A stretch of DNA of 61,447 nt from Lachnospiraceae bacterium (GCA_021205385.1 JAJPXQ010000048.1:1-61447), one strand, 5' to 3'; positions 23,590-32,800 are shown, counted from the first letter of the stretch. The notes: generated by a model from the sequence alone, not told the origin. Program-made: numbers and translations.

Positions 23590-24969
23590 TTATTTTGAAA
23601 GTAAATTTTCGCCTATTTTCAGCACGTCTCCGGCTCCCATAGTTATCAACAGGTCCCCGTGCATACAATTTTTTAATAAAAATTTTTCAATTTCTTCAAA
23701 AGAGGGGAAGTAGGAGCAGGGTTTCCCGAGGCTTTCAATCTCCTTCTGCAGTGTCTGCGAGCTGATGCCAATCGTATTCTGCTCACGGGCCGCGTAGATG
23801 TCAGCCAGTACTATGTGGTCGGCCAGCGTAAGTGCCTCCGCAAAGTCGTGGAGGAAGGCCTTCGTGCGGGTATAGGTGTGCGGCTGGAACACGCACCAGA
23901 TTTCCCGGTGCGGATAGTCCGCCGCGGCCTTCAGCGTGGCGCGGATCTCGGTCGGGTGGTGCGCATAGTCGTCGATGACCGTCACGCCGTTCACTTCGCC
24001 CTTGTACTGGAAGCGGCGCTCGGTGCCGTGGAAGCGGCGCAGCCCTGCGGCGGCAGTCGGGAAATCGATGCCCAGCTCAAGGCAGAGCGCGAGCGCAGCC
24101 AGGGAATTTGAGATATTGTGGCGGCCCGGGACATGCAGCATGACTGTGCCGACAGGTTCCTTTCCGTGATACAGTTCATAGATGCCGCAGCCGTCCTCTC
24201 CAAAGCGGATATCCTCTGCGTGATAGTCCTCCGCGCCGGTCAGCCCGTAGGTGACGGTGCGGGCGGCGATGCCCTCCGTGATCTCTTCCGGGCGTTCGAT
24301 CTCGCCGTTCAGGACGAGCAGGCCGTCGTCCGGCAGGAGTGCGGCGAAGCGATGGAAGGAATTGCGGATATCCTGCAGGTCTTTGAAAAAATCGAGATGA
24401 TCTTCTTCTATATTCAGAATCAGAGCTGCAGTCGGGAAGAAGGAGAGAAAACTGTTCGTGTACTCGCAGGCCTCCGTCAGGAAGGTGTCCGAATGGCCGA
24501 CACGGATATTGCCGCCGATCTCGGGCAGGATACCGCCGACGGATATTGTCGGGTCTTTTTCTGCTTCCAGCAGGATCATGGAGAGCATGGAGGTGGTCGT
24601 CGTCTTTCCGTGCGTTCCGGAGACGCCGATGGCTGTCGGATAATTCCGCATGATCTGACCGAGCAGGTCAGCGCGCGCCAGCATCGGAAGAGAAGCGGCC
24701 CGCGCCGCGGCGAATTCGGGGTTGTCCGGATGGATCGCGGCGGTGTAGACGACAAGCTGGATGTCGGGTGTAATATTCTCGGCGCGCTGCCCGATGGCAA
24801 TGCGGGCGCCGAGCGCGGCAAGGTGACGGGTCAGTGCAGATTCCGCGGCATCAGAGCCGGATACCGTGAAGCCTTCCTTTATGAGAATCTCGGCCAGGCC
24901 GCTCATACTGATCCCGCCGATACCGATAAAATGTACGTGTACCGGTGATTGAAAGTTGATTTCATACAT
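23590..24969 (-). CDS. murC: UDP-N-acetylmuramate--L-alanine ligase
   Basis: A 459-residue Mur ligase that adds L-alanine to UDP-MurNAc, the first amino acid of the peptidoglycan stem peptide. N-terminal UDP-binding VHFIGIGGISMSGLAEIL (residues ~12-29), ATP-binding GVSGTHGKTTTTSM near 112, the carbamylated-lysine region, ERRFQYKGEVNGVTVIDDYAHHPTEI split across the central/C-terminal boundary, and C-terminal MGAGDVL are all present. Length is standard. It is transcribed alone towards the DnaA-box cluster, and its stop codon adjoins the last box. No clear terminator follows. Confidence 0.96.
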   Translation of the reverse strand: MYEINFQSPVHVHFIGIGGISMSGLAEILIKEGFTVSGSDAAESALTRHLAALGARIAIGQRAENITPDIQLVVYTAAIHPDNPEFAAARAASLPMLARADLLGQIMRNYPTAIGVSGTHGKTTTTSMLSMILLEAEKDPTISVGGILPEIGGNIRVGHSDTFLTEACEYTNSFLSFFPTAALILNIEEDHLDFFKDLQDIRNSFHRFAALLPDDGLLVLNGEIERPEEITEGIAARTVTYGLTGAEDYHAEDIRFGEDGCGIYELYHGKEPVGTVMLHVPGRHNISNSLAALALCLELGIDFPTAAAGLRRFHGTERRFQYKGEVNGVTVIDDYAHHPTEIRATLKAAADYPHREIWCVFQPHTYTRTKAFLHDFAEALTLADHIVLADIYAAREQNTIGISSQTLQKEIESLGKPCSYFPSFEEIEKFLLKNCMHGDLLITMGAGDVLKIGENLLSK

Positions 24970-25098
24970 AAACTGTAAATACTCCGTTTCCTGTTCTTAA
25001 CATTATAGTATACCTCTTTTGCAGAAAAAGCAACGTGGGGAAAACTCGTTTGCTGTCACAAATTGATGGAAAATAAAGAACAATTTTTGGCTAAAATG

Positions 25099-25127
25099 TT
25101 CACTATTTACAAGAATTATGGTATACT
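25099..25127 (+). promoter_or_regulatory. Promoter of glgC-glgD-spoVG
   Basis: TTCACT - 17 bp - TATACT (25099-25104, 25122-25127). Because ATG 25118 lies within this promoter, it cannot be the translation start of glgC. Confidence 0.75.
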
Positions 25128-25168
25128 TGGCTCAGAGATATTTTCAGAATGCATCAAGAGGTGATAAC

Positions 25169-26443
25169 GTGATAAAGAAAGAGATGATCGCCATGCTTCT
25201 GGCAGGCGGACAGGGAAGCCGGCTTGGGGTGCTGACCGCCAAGGTGGCGAAGCCGGCGGTGGCTTTTGGCGGGAAATACCGGATTATTGATTTTCCTTTA
25301 AGCAACTGCATCAACTCCGGTATCGACACAGTGGGGGTACTGACACAGTATCAGCCGCTTCGGCTGAATACACACATCGGTATCGGCATGCCCTGGGATC
25401 TGGATCGGAATAACGGAGGAGTGACGATTCTCTCACCTTATGAGCGGAGCGCAGGGAGCGACTGGTATTCCGGCACGGCAAATGCGATTTACCAGAATAT
25501 TGACTATATCGACACCTACAATCCGGATTACGTTCTGATTCTGTCCGGCGACCATATTTATAAGATGGATTATGAGGTGCTGCTGGACTTTCATAAGGAG
25601 AATGACGCGGCGGTGACGATCGCCTGTATGCCGGTGCCATGGGAGGAGGCGAGCCGTTTCGGCGTCGTGATCACGGACGAGACCGGCAGGGTCAGCGAAT
25701 TTGAGGAAAAGCCTGCGCAGCCGCGCAGCAATCTGGCCTCCATGGGCATCTATATTTTCAGCTGGAAGGTGCTCCGCCAGGCGCTGATCCGGATGAAGGA
25801 TGTGCCGGGCTGTGATTTCGGGATGCATATTCTACCGGCTTGCCTCGCAGACGGCGAGCGCCTGTTCGCCTATGAGTTTAACGGTTACTGGAAGGACGTC
25901 GGGACGCTCGGTTCCTACTGGGAAGCGAATATGGAGCTGATCGACATTATCCCGGAGTTCAACCTGTATGAGGAATTCTGGAAGATCTACACGAAGAGCG
26001 ACGCGGTGCCGCCGATGTACGTGTCGGAGGATGGCTATATTGAGCGCAGTATTGTAAGCGGCAATTCTTCGGTGGAGGGCAGCGTGATTAACTCCGTGAT
26101 CGGAGCAGGCGTGACCATCGGAAAAGGCGCTGAAGTCCGGGACTCGATCATCATGAAAAATACGGTGATTGGAGCGGGATGCAGGATCAACAGGGCGATT
26201 GTCGCGGAGGAAGTTATCATCGGAGACAGAGCAGTCCTCGGCGTCGGCGAGAATGTCCCGAACAGGGAAAATCCGAAGGTTTACGCATTCGGTCTCGTGA
26301 CGGTCGGGGAGAATTCCGTGATTCCGTCTGATGTGCAGATCGGTTTCAATACGGCGGTATCCGGTATTACAGAGCCCGGCGATTATCCGGGCGGTGTCCT
26401 CGCGGGCGGGGAGACACTGATTAAGGCAGGTGAGAGAGCATGA
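25169..26443 (+). CDS. glgC: Glucose-1-phosphate adenylyltransferase, catalytic subunit
   Basis: A 424-residue ADP-glucose pyrophosphorylase, the committing step of glycogen synthesis. The nucleotidyltransferase motif [15 protein letters not shown] is near residue 8, the glucose-1-phosphate site includes YWKDVGT, and [11 protein letters not shown] is the catalytic-metal region. The C-terminus is a left-handed beta-helix of hexapeptide repeats ([16 protein letters not shown]). Start is GTG 25169, 5 bp after AAGAGGTG; a longer frame begins inside the promoter and is rejected. The stop overlaps glgD's start by 4 bp. Confidence 0.95.
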   Translation: MIKKEMIAMLLAGGQGSRLGVLTAKVAKPAVAFGGKYRIIDFPLSNCINSGIDTVGVLTQYQPLRLNTHIGIGMPWDLDRNNGGVTILSPYERSAGSDWYSGTANAIYQNIDYIDTYNPDYVLILSGDHIYKMDYEVLLDFHKENDAAVTIACMPVPWEEASRFGVVITDETGRVSEFEEKPAQPRSNLASMGIYIFSWKVLRQALIRMKDVPGCDFGMHILPACLADGERLFAYEFNGYWKDVGTLGSYWEANMELIDIIPEFNLYEEFWKIYTKSDAVPPMYVSEDGYIERSIVSGNSSVEGSVINSVIGAGVTIGKGAEVRDSIIMKNTVIGAGCRINRAIVAEEVIIGDRAVLGVGENVPNRENPKVYAFGLVTVGENSVIPSDVQIGFNTAVSGITEPGDYPGGVLAGGETLIKAGERA

Positions 26444-27558
26444 GGGCGGTAGGACTGATACTGGCAGGCGGGAATAACCACAGAATGCGGGAGCTTTCCG
26501 CAAAACGCGCGATTGCAGCCATGCCGGTGGCCGGCAGTTATCGAAGCATTGATTTCGCGCTGAGCAGCATGACGAATTCTCATGTGCAGAAGGTGGCGGT
26601 GCTGATGCAGTACAATTCGCGCTCCCTGAACGAGCATCTGAGTTCTTCCAAGTGGTGGAATTTCGGACGCAAGCAGGGCGGACTTTATCTGTTCACACCG
26701 ACAGTGACCGCGGACAACAATTTCTGGTACAGGGGGACGGCGGATTCCATTTATCAGAACATCGACTGGCTGAAGCAGAGTCACGAGCCCTACGTGGTCA
26801 TCGCCTCCGGAGACGGGGTGTATAAACTGGATTATAATAAAGTCCTGGAGTATCACATCGCGAAGAAGGCGGATATCACGGTCGTCTGCAAGGAGATGCC
26901 GGAGAGCACGGACATGAGCCGGTTCGGGGTTGTGAGAGCGGATGACGACGGGCGCATCATTGGTTTTGAGGAAAAGCCGATGGCGACCGATGAACGTACC
27001 GTTTCCTGTGGGATCTATATCGTCCGCAGAAGACAGCTGGTTGAGCTGATCGAGCGCTGTGCGCAGGAGGACCGCTATGATTTTGTGCAGGACATTCTGA
27101 TCCGCTATAAAAATGTAAAGAGGATTTACGCGTACAGGATGGACAGCTACTGGAACAGCATTTCCTCGGTGGACTCTTACTACGAGACAAATATGGACTT
27201 TCTGAAGCCGGAGGTGCGACAGCATTTCCTGCGGGACTATCCGGAGGTTTACTCAAAGGTACAGGATCTTCCGCCGGCGAAATACAATACCGGTTCCCGC
27301 GTGAAGAACAGTCTGGTCGCCAGCGGCAGCATCATCAACGGGACAGTGGAGAACTCGATCCTTTTTAAAAAAGTGTTTGTCGGAAGTAACTGTGTGATCA
27401 AAAATTCCATCATTTTGAATGACGTGTATCTGGGCGATAATACTTACATTGAGAACTGCATCGTGGAGAGCAGAGATACGATCCGCGCGAATTCGCGTTT
27501 TATCGGGGAAGATGGCGTGAAGGTAGTCATTGAGAAAAATGAGCGGTATATCATGTAA
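26440..27558 (+). CDS. glgD: Glucose-1-phosphate adenylyltransferase, regulatory subunit
   Basis: A 372-residue GlgC paralogue in the usual Firmicute GlgC-GlgD pair. The N-terminal [19 protein letters not shown] keeps the fold but alters the catalytic glycine-rich loop. The stretch [11 protein letters not shown] replaces the Glg[11 protein letters not shown]. The C-terminus carries hexapeptide repeats with [16 protein letters not shown]. In Bacillus-type pairs GlgD is poorly active alone and tunes GlgC. It overlaps glgC by 4 bp. Confidence 0.95.
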   Translation: MRAVGLILAGGNNHRMRELSAKRAIAAMPVAGSYRSIDFALSSMTNSHVQKVAVLMQYNSRSLNEHLSSSKWWNFGRKQGGLYLFTPTVTADNNFWYRGTADSIYQNIDWLKQSHEPYVVIASGDGVYKLDYNKVLEYHIAKKADITVVCKEMPESTDMSRFGVVRADDDGRIIGFEEKPMATDERTVSCGIYIVRRRQLVELIERCAQEDRYDFVQDILIRYKNVKRIYAYRMDSYWNSISSVDSYYETNMDFLKPEVRQHFLRDYPEVYSKVQDLPPAKYNTGSRVKNSLVASGSIINGTVENSILFKKVFVGSNCVIKNSIILNDVYLGDNTYIENCIVESRDTIRANSRFIGEDGVKVVIEKNERYIM

Positions 27559-27590
27559 ACGATTATGGAGAACTGATACAGGAGAAGAAA

Positions 27591-27860
27591 ATGAATATTA
27601 CAGATGTACGGATTCGAAAAGTTACAAAGGAAGGAAAGATGCGGGCAGTCGTCTCCATCACGATCGACGGAGAGTTTGTCGTCCACGATATCAAGGTGAT
27701 TGAGGGCGAAAAGGGACTGTTTATCGCAATGCCGAGCAGACGCTCGGCGGACGGAGAATACCGGGACATCGCGCATCCAATCAACTCAGAAACGCGGGAT
27801 GCGATTCAGGCGATCATTTTGGAACGCTATCAGAGCATGCTGGAGAGCATGGGAGAGTAA
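27591..27860 (+). CDS. spoVG: Septation/sporulation regulator SpoVG
   Basis: An 89-residue SpoVG: starts [11 protein letters not shown], with the conserved core [19 protein letters not shown] and [19 protein letters not shown]. SpoVG is a small nucleic-acid-binding protein that affects septation and gene expression in Firmicutes. It lies 32 bp after glgD and is followed by a terminator, so it appears to be co-transcribed with the glycogen genes. Confidence 0.96.
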   Translation: MNITDVRIRKVTKEGKMRAVVSITIDGEFVVHDIKVIEGEKGLFIAMPSRRSADGEYRDIAHPINSETRDAIQAIILERYQSMLESMGE

Positions 27861-27871
27861 TGGGGGATGAG

Positions 27872-27900
27872 AAAGCCCGCGGCGGAGTGCTGCGGGCTTT
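27872..27900. terminator. Terminator between spoVG and the convergent lysR gene
   Basis: AAAGCCCGC (27872-27880) pairs with GCGGGCTTT (27892-27900). The symmetrical A/T ends suit both directions. Confidence 0.82.
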
Positions 27901-27904
27901 CGTG

Positions 27905-28789
27905 TTACTCTGAAACTTTGCGGACATATTCAATAAATTTTCCGGCTGCGGTGGGAAGACGCCGCCTGCGATCCCAGACCAGTACGTAGTTGGCGATGTA
28001 GCCGGGATCCGTCAGGTCTTTGATGATCACGTCGCTGCTCTCAAAATTTGCGCCGGTGGAGCGGGGGAAGATCGCAACGCCGACCCCCTGCTTTACGAGT
28101 TCGTAGGCGTTCAGGTAATGACTCAGTTCACAGAGAACTGTGGGTGTCTTATGGATGGATGCAAACATGTCGTGGATTTTCATACTCCGGGATTTGCGCG
28201 CCGGGATGATCAGGGGAACGCCGACCAGATCCCGCAGGGGAATGGTGTCGCCTTCTATCTGCGCCAGCGGGTGAGAGCCGGGGATCATCGCGACCCAGGG
28301 CTCCGAGCCGACGGCGATGCTGTCGAGTGACTCGTGATCGAAGGGTTCGATGAGCAGCGCGAGGTCGCACAGTCCCTTCAGCAGGCGCTCGGTCGCGTCG
28401 TCGCCGCTGCCGTTCCAGAGACTGTATTTTACATCCGGGTACTCCTGAGAGAAACCGGAAATCCAGCGAGACATGAGATAAGGTCCCTGGCCCTCGACGG
28501 AGGCGATGTAGAGCGGCCCGCTGACGCCGTGGCGGTACTCGCGGATCTCGTCTTCCGTCTTCTCGACGAGCGTCAGGATCTCGGCGCCCCGGTTTTTCAG
28601 AATCAGTCCTTCTTCGGTCAGATGAAGTCGGCGCTTCTCACGGATAAACAGCTCTACGCCGAGCTCCTCCTCCAGCATCTGCATCTGGCGGCTGAGCGGC
28701 GGCTGCGCCATGTGCAGGTTCTCTGCCGCGCGGGTGATATTCAGCTCCTGCGCCACTTCCAGGAAATAACGAATCGAACGGATATCCAT
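27905..28789 (-). CDS. LysR-family transcriptional regulator
   Basis: A 294-residue LysR regulator. The N-terminal helix-turn-helix (residues 1-60) has YFLEVAQELNITRAAENLHM and AQPPLSRQMQMLEEELG, followed by a two-lobed effector-binding domain from about residue 90. A longer frame is open to 28870, but GGAGGTGT sits just before ATG 28789. A LysR-type palindrome lies just upstream. Divergent from it is a 27-codon small ORF rather than a metabolic gene, so its target could be that ORF or a distant gene. Effector unknown. Confidence 0.92.
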   Translation of the reverse strand: MDIRSIRYFLEVAQELNITRAAENLHMAQPPLSRQMQMLEEELGVELFIREKRRLHLTEEGLILKNRGAEILTLVEKTEDEIREYRHGVSGPLYIASVEGQGPYLMSRWISGFSQEYPDVKYSLWNGSGDDATERLLKGLCDLALLIEPFDHESLDSIAVGSEPWVAMIPGSHPLAQIEGDTIPLRDLVGVPLIIPARKSRSMKIHDMFASIHKTPTVLCELSHYLNAYELVKQGVGVAIFPRSTGANFESSDVIIKDLTDPGYIANYVLVWDRRRRLPTAAGKFIEYVRKVSE

Positions 28790-28811
28790 GATACACCTCC
28801 TTTGCCTTATC

Positions 28812-28826
28812 ATACCATAAAGGTAT
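28812..28826. promoter_or_regulatory. LysR-type operator (T-N11-A palindrome)
   Basis: ATACC-ATAAA-GGTAT is a perfect 5-bp inverted repeat containing the T-N11-A motif typical of LysR sites. It lies 23 bp upstream of the lysR start and about 45 bp before the divergent extended -10 box. Confidence 0.65.
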
Positions 28827-28869
28827 AAAAAAGCCAATATAATATGTATTTTATTTTTTGAAAACCTCA

Positions 28870-28914
28870 TGCTATACTGTAGTCACAAACAAAGAAACGG
28901 AAGCATCGCTTCCG
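28870..28914 (+). promoter_or_regulatory. Extended -10 promoter and leader hairpin of the small ORF
   Basis: TG-C-TATACT (28870-28878) is a TGn-extended -10. In the leader, CGGAAGC (28898-28904) pairs with GCTTCCG (28908-28914) across a 3-base loop. The ribosome site AAAAAGGAGG follows at 28925-28934. Confidence 0.6.
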
Positions 28915-28943
28915 CCGGAAGTCCAAAAAGGAGGTCATGGATT

Positions 28944-29027
28944 ATGAAGAAATTTTATGAAACGTTCGAAACAGCACTGGAATCTTATTTCAAATTATTT
29001 GCAAATGGCTTCGGAACGGAAGGCTGA
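28944..29027 (+). CDS. Small ORF, 27 codons, unknown function
   Basis: A short frame with its own extended -10 promoter, a very strong ribosome site (AAAAAGGAGG, 9 bp before the ATG) and its own terminator. The peptide begins MKKFYETFETALESYFKLF and ends GTEG. The N-terminal ~20 residues can form an amphipathic helix with aromatic residues on one face. There is no Cys, no signal peptide and no double-glycine leader. I know of no family. It could be a small regulatory or membrane-surface protein, or a leader peptide. Expression is likely from the signals; function is unknown. Confidence 0.55.
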   Translation: MKKFYETFETALESYFKLFANGFGTEG

Positions 29028-29063
29028 AGAATACACATAACATTTATTTGAAATACTACTCCC

Positions 29064-29092
29064 GAGAGGGCGCCGGAAACCGGCGCCCTCTC
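29064..29092 (+). terminator. Hairpin terminator after the small ORF
   Basis: A perfect 13-bp GC-rich stem (29064-29076 with 29080-29092) with a 3-base AAA loop. The T-run is weak. It could also terminate the convergent flavodiiron gene. Confidence 0.72.
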
Positions 29093-29112
29093 ATCGTGTA
29101 TACGGAAGCAAT

Positions 29113-30909
29113 TTAAGAAATTGGTTCAAAGTCCGCCGCGCCGTGTTTGCAGAGCGGGCAGACGAAGTCGTCCGGGAGCTCATCGCCCTCGTAGACGTAG
29201 CCGCAGACCTTGCAGACGAAGCCTTTCTTGCCCTCGGTGGCGGGCTTCGGCTTGACATTGTTCTGGTAGTACGTGTAGGTCATCGTCTCGACCTTCGAGA
29301 TGACGCGTGCTTCGGTGATGCTGCAGATGAACATACCGTGCGTATCCATGTCGAAATACTGCTCTACCTTCAGGGACATGAAGGAGTTGATGTATTTCGG
29401 AAGGAAGGCGAGCCCATTGTCCGAGTAGAGCGGCGTGATGCCCGCGCCCGCGAACTTGTCGACCGTGCGTCCGCTCTGGAAACCGAAGGTCTCGAATACG
29501 GAGAAGGGCGCGTCCTGCGACAGGCAGTTCAGGTTCATGATGCCGGTCTTTTTGATGACATGGTGCGAGTAGTTCGCCTTGTTGATCGTGACGGCAATGC
29601 GGTTCGGTGTGTTGGTCACCTGCGAGACCGTATTGACGATCAGACCGTTGTCCTTCGTGCCGTCGTTGGAAGTCACGACATACAGGCCATAGCCGATGTT
29701 GAAGAGCGCGGTGAGGTCGTTTTTATTGGCCGTTTCATTGCTGCGCGCCACATAATCCTGGCAGAGCTCTTCCACCAGTGCATTCAGCTGCGCGCTGCTC
29801 TCCTCGCTGAGCGCGGATTTGATGTGTACGGTGGTGTCCGCCCACTTGATATCCTTGCTCTTTTCGAGCATCTGTTTCATGACTTTGGCCGCGGTCGGCG
29901 CCCAGGAGCCGTTCTCGATCAGGGCGACCGTGCGGTTCTGGAAATTACGCTCCGTCAGGCGATGAATATAGTCGCGCATGAAGGGGTAGATGTCCGCGTT
30001 GTAGGTCGTCGTGGCGAGCACGAGCTTATTATAACGGAAGGCGTCGGCGATGGCCAGCGCCATGTCGCAACGCGCAAGGTCGTGGACGATAACGTTCGGG
30101 CAGCCCTTGGCGCGGAACTGATCGGCGAGCTGCTCTACCGCCTTCTTCGTGTGTCCATAGACAGACGTGTAGGCGATGACGATGCCTTCGCTCTCCGGCT
30201 GATAGGAGGACCAGAGATCGTAGAGGTGCAGGTAGTGGCCGAGATTTTCCTTAAGGACCGGGCCGTGCAGCGGGCAGATGACCTGGATATCCAGTCCGGC
30301 CGCCTTCTTCAGCAGATTCTGTACCTGTTTGCCGTATTTGCCGACGATGCCGATGAAGTAGCGGCGGGACTCGTCATCCCAGGGCTCGTCCACATCGAGC
30401 GCGCCGAACTTTCCGAAGCCGTCCGCGGAGAACAGCACCTTATCACAGGTGTCGTAGGTCACGATGACCTCCGGCCAGTGCACCATCGGCGCCTCGACGA
30501 AGGCCAGCGTGTGCTTGCCGAGCGTGAGCGTGTCGCCTTCCTTGACCACCACGCGGCGATCCTCGAAGGAGGTGCCGAAAAACTGTCCCATCATTGTGAA
30601 AGCCTTCGCGCTGGAGACGATCGTTGTGTCCTTGTAGACCTCCATGAAATTCGCGATGTTCGCGGAGTGGTCGGGTTCCATATGCTGAATAATCAGATAA
30701 TCCGGCTGGCGGTCGCCGAGTAATTTCGCGATATTGTCCAGCCATTCGTGTTTAAAATGTGCGTCCACGGTATCCATGACGGCGATTTTTTCGTCGAGTA
30801 TCACATAGGAGTTATAGGACATGCCGTTTGGCACGGAGTACTGTCCCTCGAAAAGATCGACCTGGTGGTCGTTTACGCCTACATATTTGATGTCAGTAGT
30901 AATCTCCAT
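29113..30909 (-). CDS. Flavodiiron protein with fused flavin-reductase-like and rubredoxin domains
   Basis: A 598-residue cytosolic oxygen or NO reductase. Four domains in order: a metallo-beta-lactamase diiron domain with HMEPDH (His76, Glu78, Asp80, His81) plus later His/Asp/His ligands in MVHWPEV, SADGFGKF and CPLHGP; a flavodoxin domain with FMN loop YTSVYGHTKK from about residue 255; a flavin-reductase-like domain from about 425; and a C-terminal rubredoxin with CKVCGYVY and CPLC iron ligands. It reduces O2 to water or NO to N2O to protect an anaerobe. The extra domains would let it take electrons without a separate rubredoxin. A longer frame upstream lacks a ribosome site; AAAGGAAGG precedes ATG 30909. 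Confidence 0.93.
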   Translation of the reverse strand: MEITTDIKYVGVNDHQVDLFEGQYSVPNGMSYNSYVILDEKIAVMDTVDAHFKHEWLDNIAKLLGDRQPDYLIIQHMEPDHSANIANFMEVYKDTTIVSSAKAFTMMGQFFGTSFEDRRVVVKEGDTLTLGKHTLAFVEAPMVHWPEVIVTYDTCDKVLFSADGFGKFGALDVDEPWDDESRRYFIGIVGKYGKQVQNLLKKAAGLDIQVICPLHGPVLKENLGHYLHLYDLWSSYQPESEGIVIAYTSVYGHTKKAVEQLADQFRAKGCPNVIVHDLARCDMALAIADAFRYNKLVLATTTYNADIYPFMRDYIHRLTERNFQNRTVALIENGSWAPTAAKVMKQMLEKSKDIKWADTTVHIKSALSEESSAQLNALVEELCQDYVARSNETANKNDLTALFNIGYGLYVVTSNDGTKDNGLIVNTVSQVTNTPNRIAVTINKANYSHHVIKKTGIMNLNCLSQDAPFSVFETFGFQSGRTVDKFAGAGITPLYSDNGLAFLPKYINSFMSLKVEQYFDMDTHGMFICSITEARVISKVETMTYTYYQNNVKPKPATEGKKGFVCKVCGYVYEGDELPDDFVCPLCKHGAADFEPIS

Positions 30910-31170
30910 CTGTTGCCTTCCTTTCTCTTCTTTAAATTTCGTCAAAAGTATAACATACTGCGAGGCGTGCCGCAAGCCGTGAAATAACTTGTTTCATCCG
31001 AAATTAATTTTAAATTTGCTATTGCATTCCGGGCTGACAGTGTGTAAACTTCTCACAAATACCTTTTTCTCTAGTTACAAGGATATCACTGTTTCAGGTT
31101 CTGTTTCGTGAATAATCCAGAATAATGGCAGTATTTGTCACTATCGCGAAAAATAAAGGCAGGAATGAAA

Positions 31171-32229
31171 ATGAGCGATCATAGGGGTGCAACTGATAAC
31201 AGTACAAAACTGCAAATCCGCAACAGTACGGTTGACTTTCTTGTTTTTACAATGGATGCCCATGAGGAAGGGATCGAAGTCCGTGTGCAGGATAATGACG
31301 TCTGGTTGACGCAAAAGGCTATCGCACAGCTGTTTGATATTGACAGGAGTGTCATAACAAAACATCTGAAGAATATTTATGCCAGCGGCGAATTGTTTGA
31401 AGATTCAACTTGTGCAAATTTTGCACAAGTTGCTGACAACGGGAAAACGTATCAATACAAGTTTTATTCATTGTCGGCTATCATTGCGGTTGGGTACCGG
31501 ATTAACTCTGAACGTGCAACACAGTTTCGTCAATGGGCAACGAAAGTACTGAATACTTTTACAAAGCAGGGTTATGTGCTGGATAAAAACAGGTTAATCA
31601 ACGGACAGATTTTTGACGAGGATTATTTTGACCACTTAATTTCCGAGATTCAGGAAATCCGGGCCAGCGAGCGCAGGTTCTATCAGAAAATAACAGACAT
31701 CTATGCAACTGCGGTGGACTATTCAATGGATAGCCAGATCACAAGGAACTTCTTTGCGACTGTTCAGAATAAAATGCATTATGCCATACATGGTAATACA
31801 GCAGCCGAAGTGATTGTCGCCAGAGCCGACCATACAAAAGACCATATGGGTCTTACTACATGGAAGAATGCCCCTGAAGGGAAAATTGTAAAAGCAGATG
31901 TCTCAATTGCCAAAAATTATTTAACAAAATCGGAGCTGCAGGAATTAAATGAGATTGTGACAATGTATCTGGATTACGCCACCAGGCAGGCCAGGCGGCA
32001 TATCCCTATGACGATGGCAGACTGGGCATCTAAATTGGATGCATTTTTAAAATTCAACGATGCAGAAATTCTACATAACAAAGGGAAGGTAACGGCCGAA
32101 ATTGCCAAAGCATTTGCTGAAAGTGAATTTGAGCAATATAGAATTATTCAGGATCGGCATTATCAGAGTGATTTTGATCGGTTGTTTATTGAGGCAATGA
32201 ACGAACAAACCCAGAACGAGGTGAATTGA
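31171..32229 (+). CDS. RhuM-family protein (virulence/phage-associated DNA-binding type)
   Basis: A 352-residue protein of the RhuM (virulence_RhuM) family found on pathogenicity islands, phages and near restriction systems. The N-terminal stretch VWLTQKAIAQLFDIDRSVITKHL resembles a KilA-N/Bro-type DNA-binding domain, followed by the family signature with CANFAQV and FYSLSAIIAVGYRINS. The start is uncertain; ATG 31171 or 31165 follow AGGCAGGA, while a TTG at 31135 lacks a site. It is monocistronic with a strong terminator and is more AT-rich than its neighbours, suggesting transfer. Molecular function is not established. Confidence 0.88.
   Translation: MSDHRGATDNSTKLQIRNSTVDFLVFTMDAHEEGIEVRVQDNDVWLTQKAIAQLFDIDRSVITKHLKNIYASGELFEDSTCANFAQVADNGKTYQYKFYSLSAIIAVGYRINSERATQFRQWATKVLNTFTKQGYVLDKNRLINGQIFDEDYFDHLISEIQEIRASERRFYQKITDIYATAVDYSMDSQITRNFFATVQNKMHYAIHGNTAAEVIVARADHTKDHMGLTTWKNAPEGKIVKADVSIAKNYLTKSELQELNEIVTMYLDYATRQARRHIPMTMADWASKLDAFLKFNDAEILHNKGKVTAEIAKAFAESEFEQYRIIQDRHYQSDFDRLFIEAMNEQTQNEVN
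31406..31432. repeat. 27-bp near-perfect palindrome inside the RhuM gene
   Basis: Two perfect 13-bp arms, CAACTTGTGCAAA and TTTGCACAAGTTG, flank a single T. It encodes part of the family-conserved Cys-Ala-Asn-Phe-Ala stretch, so protein constraint explains some of it but not the full arm length. Confidence 0.8.
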
Positions 32230-32232
32230 CTT

Positions 32233-32283
32233 AAAGACTTCGGAGGAACATTCCGTTTGGGATGTCCTCCGGAGTCTTTTTTT
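32233..32283 (+). terminator. Intrinsic terminator of the RhuM gene
   Basis: A long hairpin of about 21 bp (arms 32233-32254 and 32259-32279, one wobble) followed by seven T. Confidence 0.92.
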
Positions 32284-32341
32284 GGCAGTTCGAACATTTT
32301 CCGCATATATATAAGCAGAGAAAGAGAATGGAGTCAGTCTC

Positions 32342-32800
32342 ATGAGAGATATGGGAGAATGGAATCCTTACTGTGTGAATTTCGCGGGGGCTTCGTACGG
32401 GGAGCCGCGTCTGTTTCCCTGGCTTTATCCATATGGAAGCTTTCCGCAGTATCGGAATCTGTGGAGCAGTCCGGAGCGCATGGAGGATGAGGCGGACGCG
32501 AAGCGCATGCGGGAGCTCTATCCCCTTATGGCGAGGAGGCTCGCGCCCTATGTGGAGGAGATCTGCGACGAGATGGAGTATCCCGGAAGCATGATGTACG
32601 ATGAGTATCCGGATCAGCTTTCACTGATGCGAAAATGCCGGCAGGTTCTGGAGCGTGCGGAGGTCGCGGAGGATTTCGGGGAGAAGGAGCCGGACTGGGA
32701 GGAGCTGCGTGATCTGATCGGCGTTCTTTTGCTGCAGGAGGTGATGCGCCGCCGGAAAAGGAAGCGGGAAAAAGGCATTGACACGTTTTGCGCGCGATAG
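32342..32800 (+). CDS. Hypothetical acidic/basic two-part protein, 152 residues
   Basis: A 152-residue cytosolic protein without signal peptide. The N-terminal third is rich in Pro, Tyr, Trp and Gly (LFPWLYPYGSFPQYR). The middle carries MRELYPLMARRLAPYVEEIC and MEYPGSMMYDEYPDQLSL, a pattern I associate with uncharacterised Clostridia proteins, possibly coat or morphogenesis-related, but with no proven role. The C-terminus is strongly basic (RRRKRKREK). It starts a plus-strand group after the RhuM terminator and lies 85 bp before a large surface protein gene. No closer identification can be made. Confidence 0.72.
   Translation: MRDMGEWNPYCVNFAGASYGEPRLFPWLYPYGSFPQYRNLWSSPERMEDEADAKRMRELYPLMARRLAPYVEEICDEMEYPGSMMYDEYPDQLSLMRKCRQVLERAEVAEDFGEKEPDWEELRDLIGVLLLQEVMRRRKRKREKGIDTFCAR

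Noticed and set aside
29143-30723. A 526-codon plus-strand frame opposite the flavodiiron gene
   Set aside because: Antisense shadow of a four-domain protein with clear metal ligands; no independent start signals.
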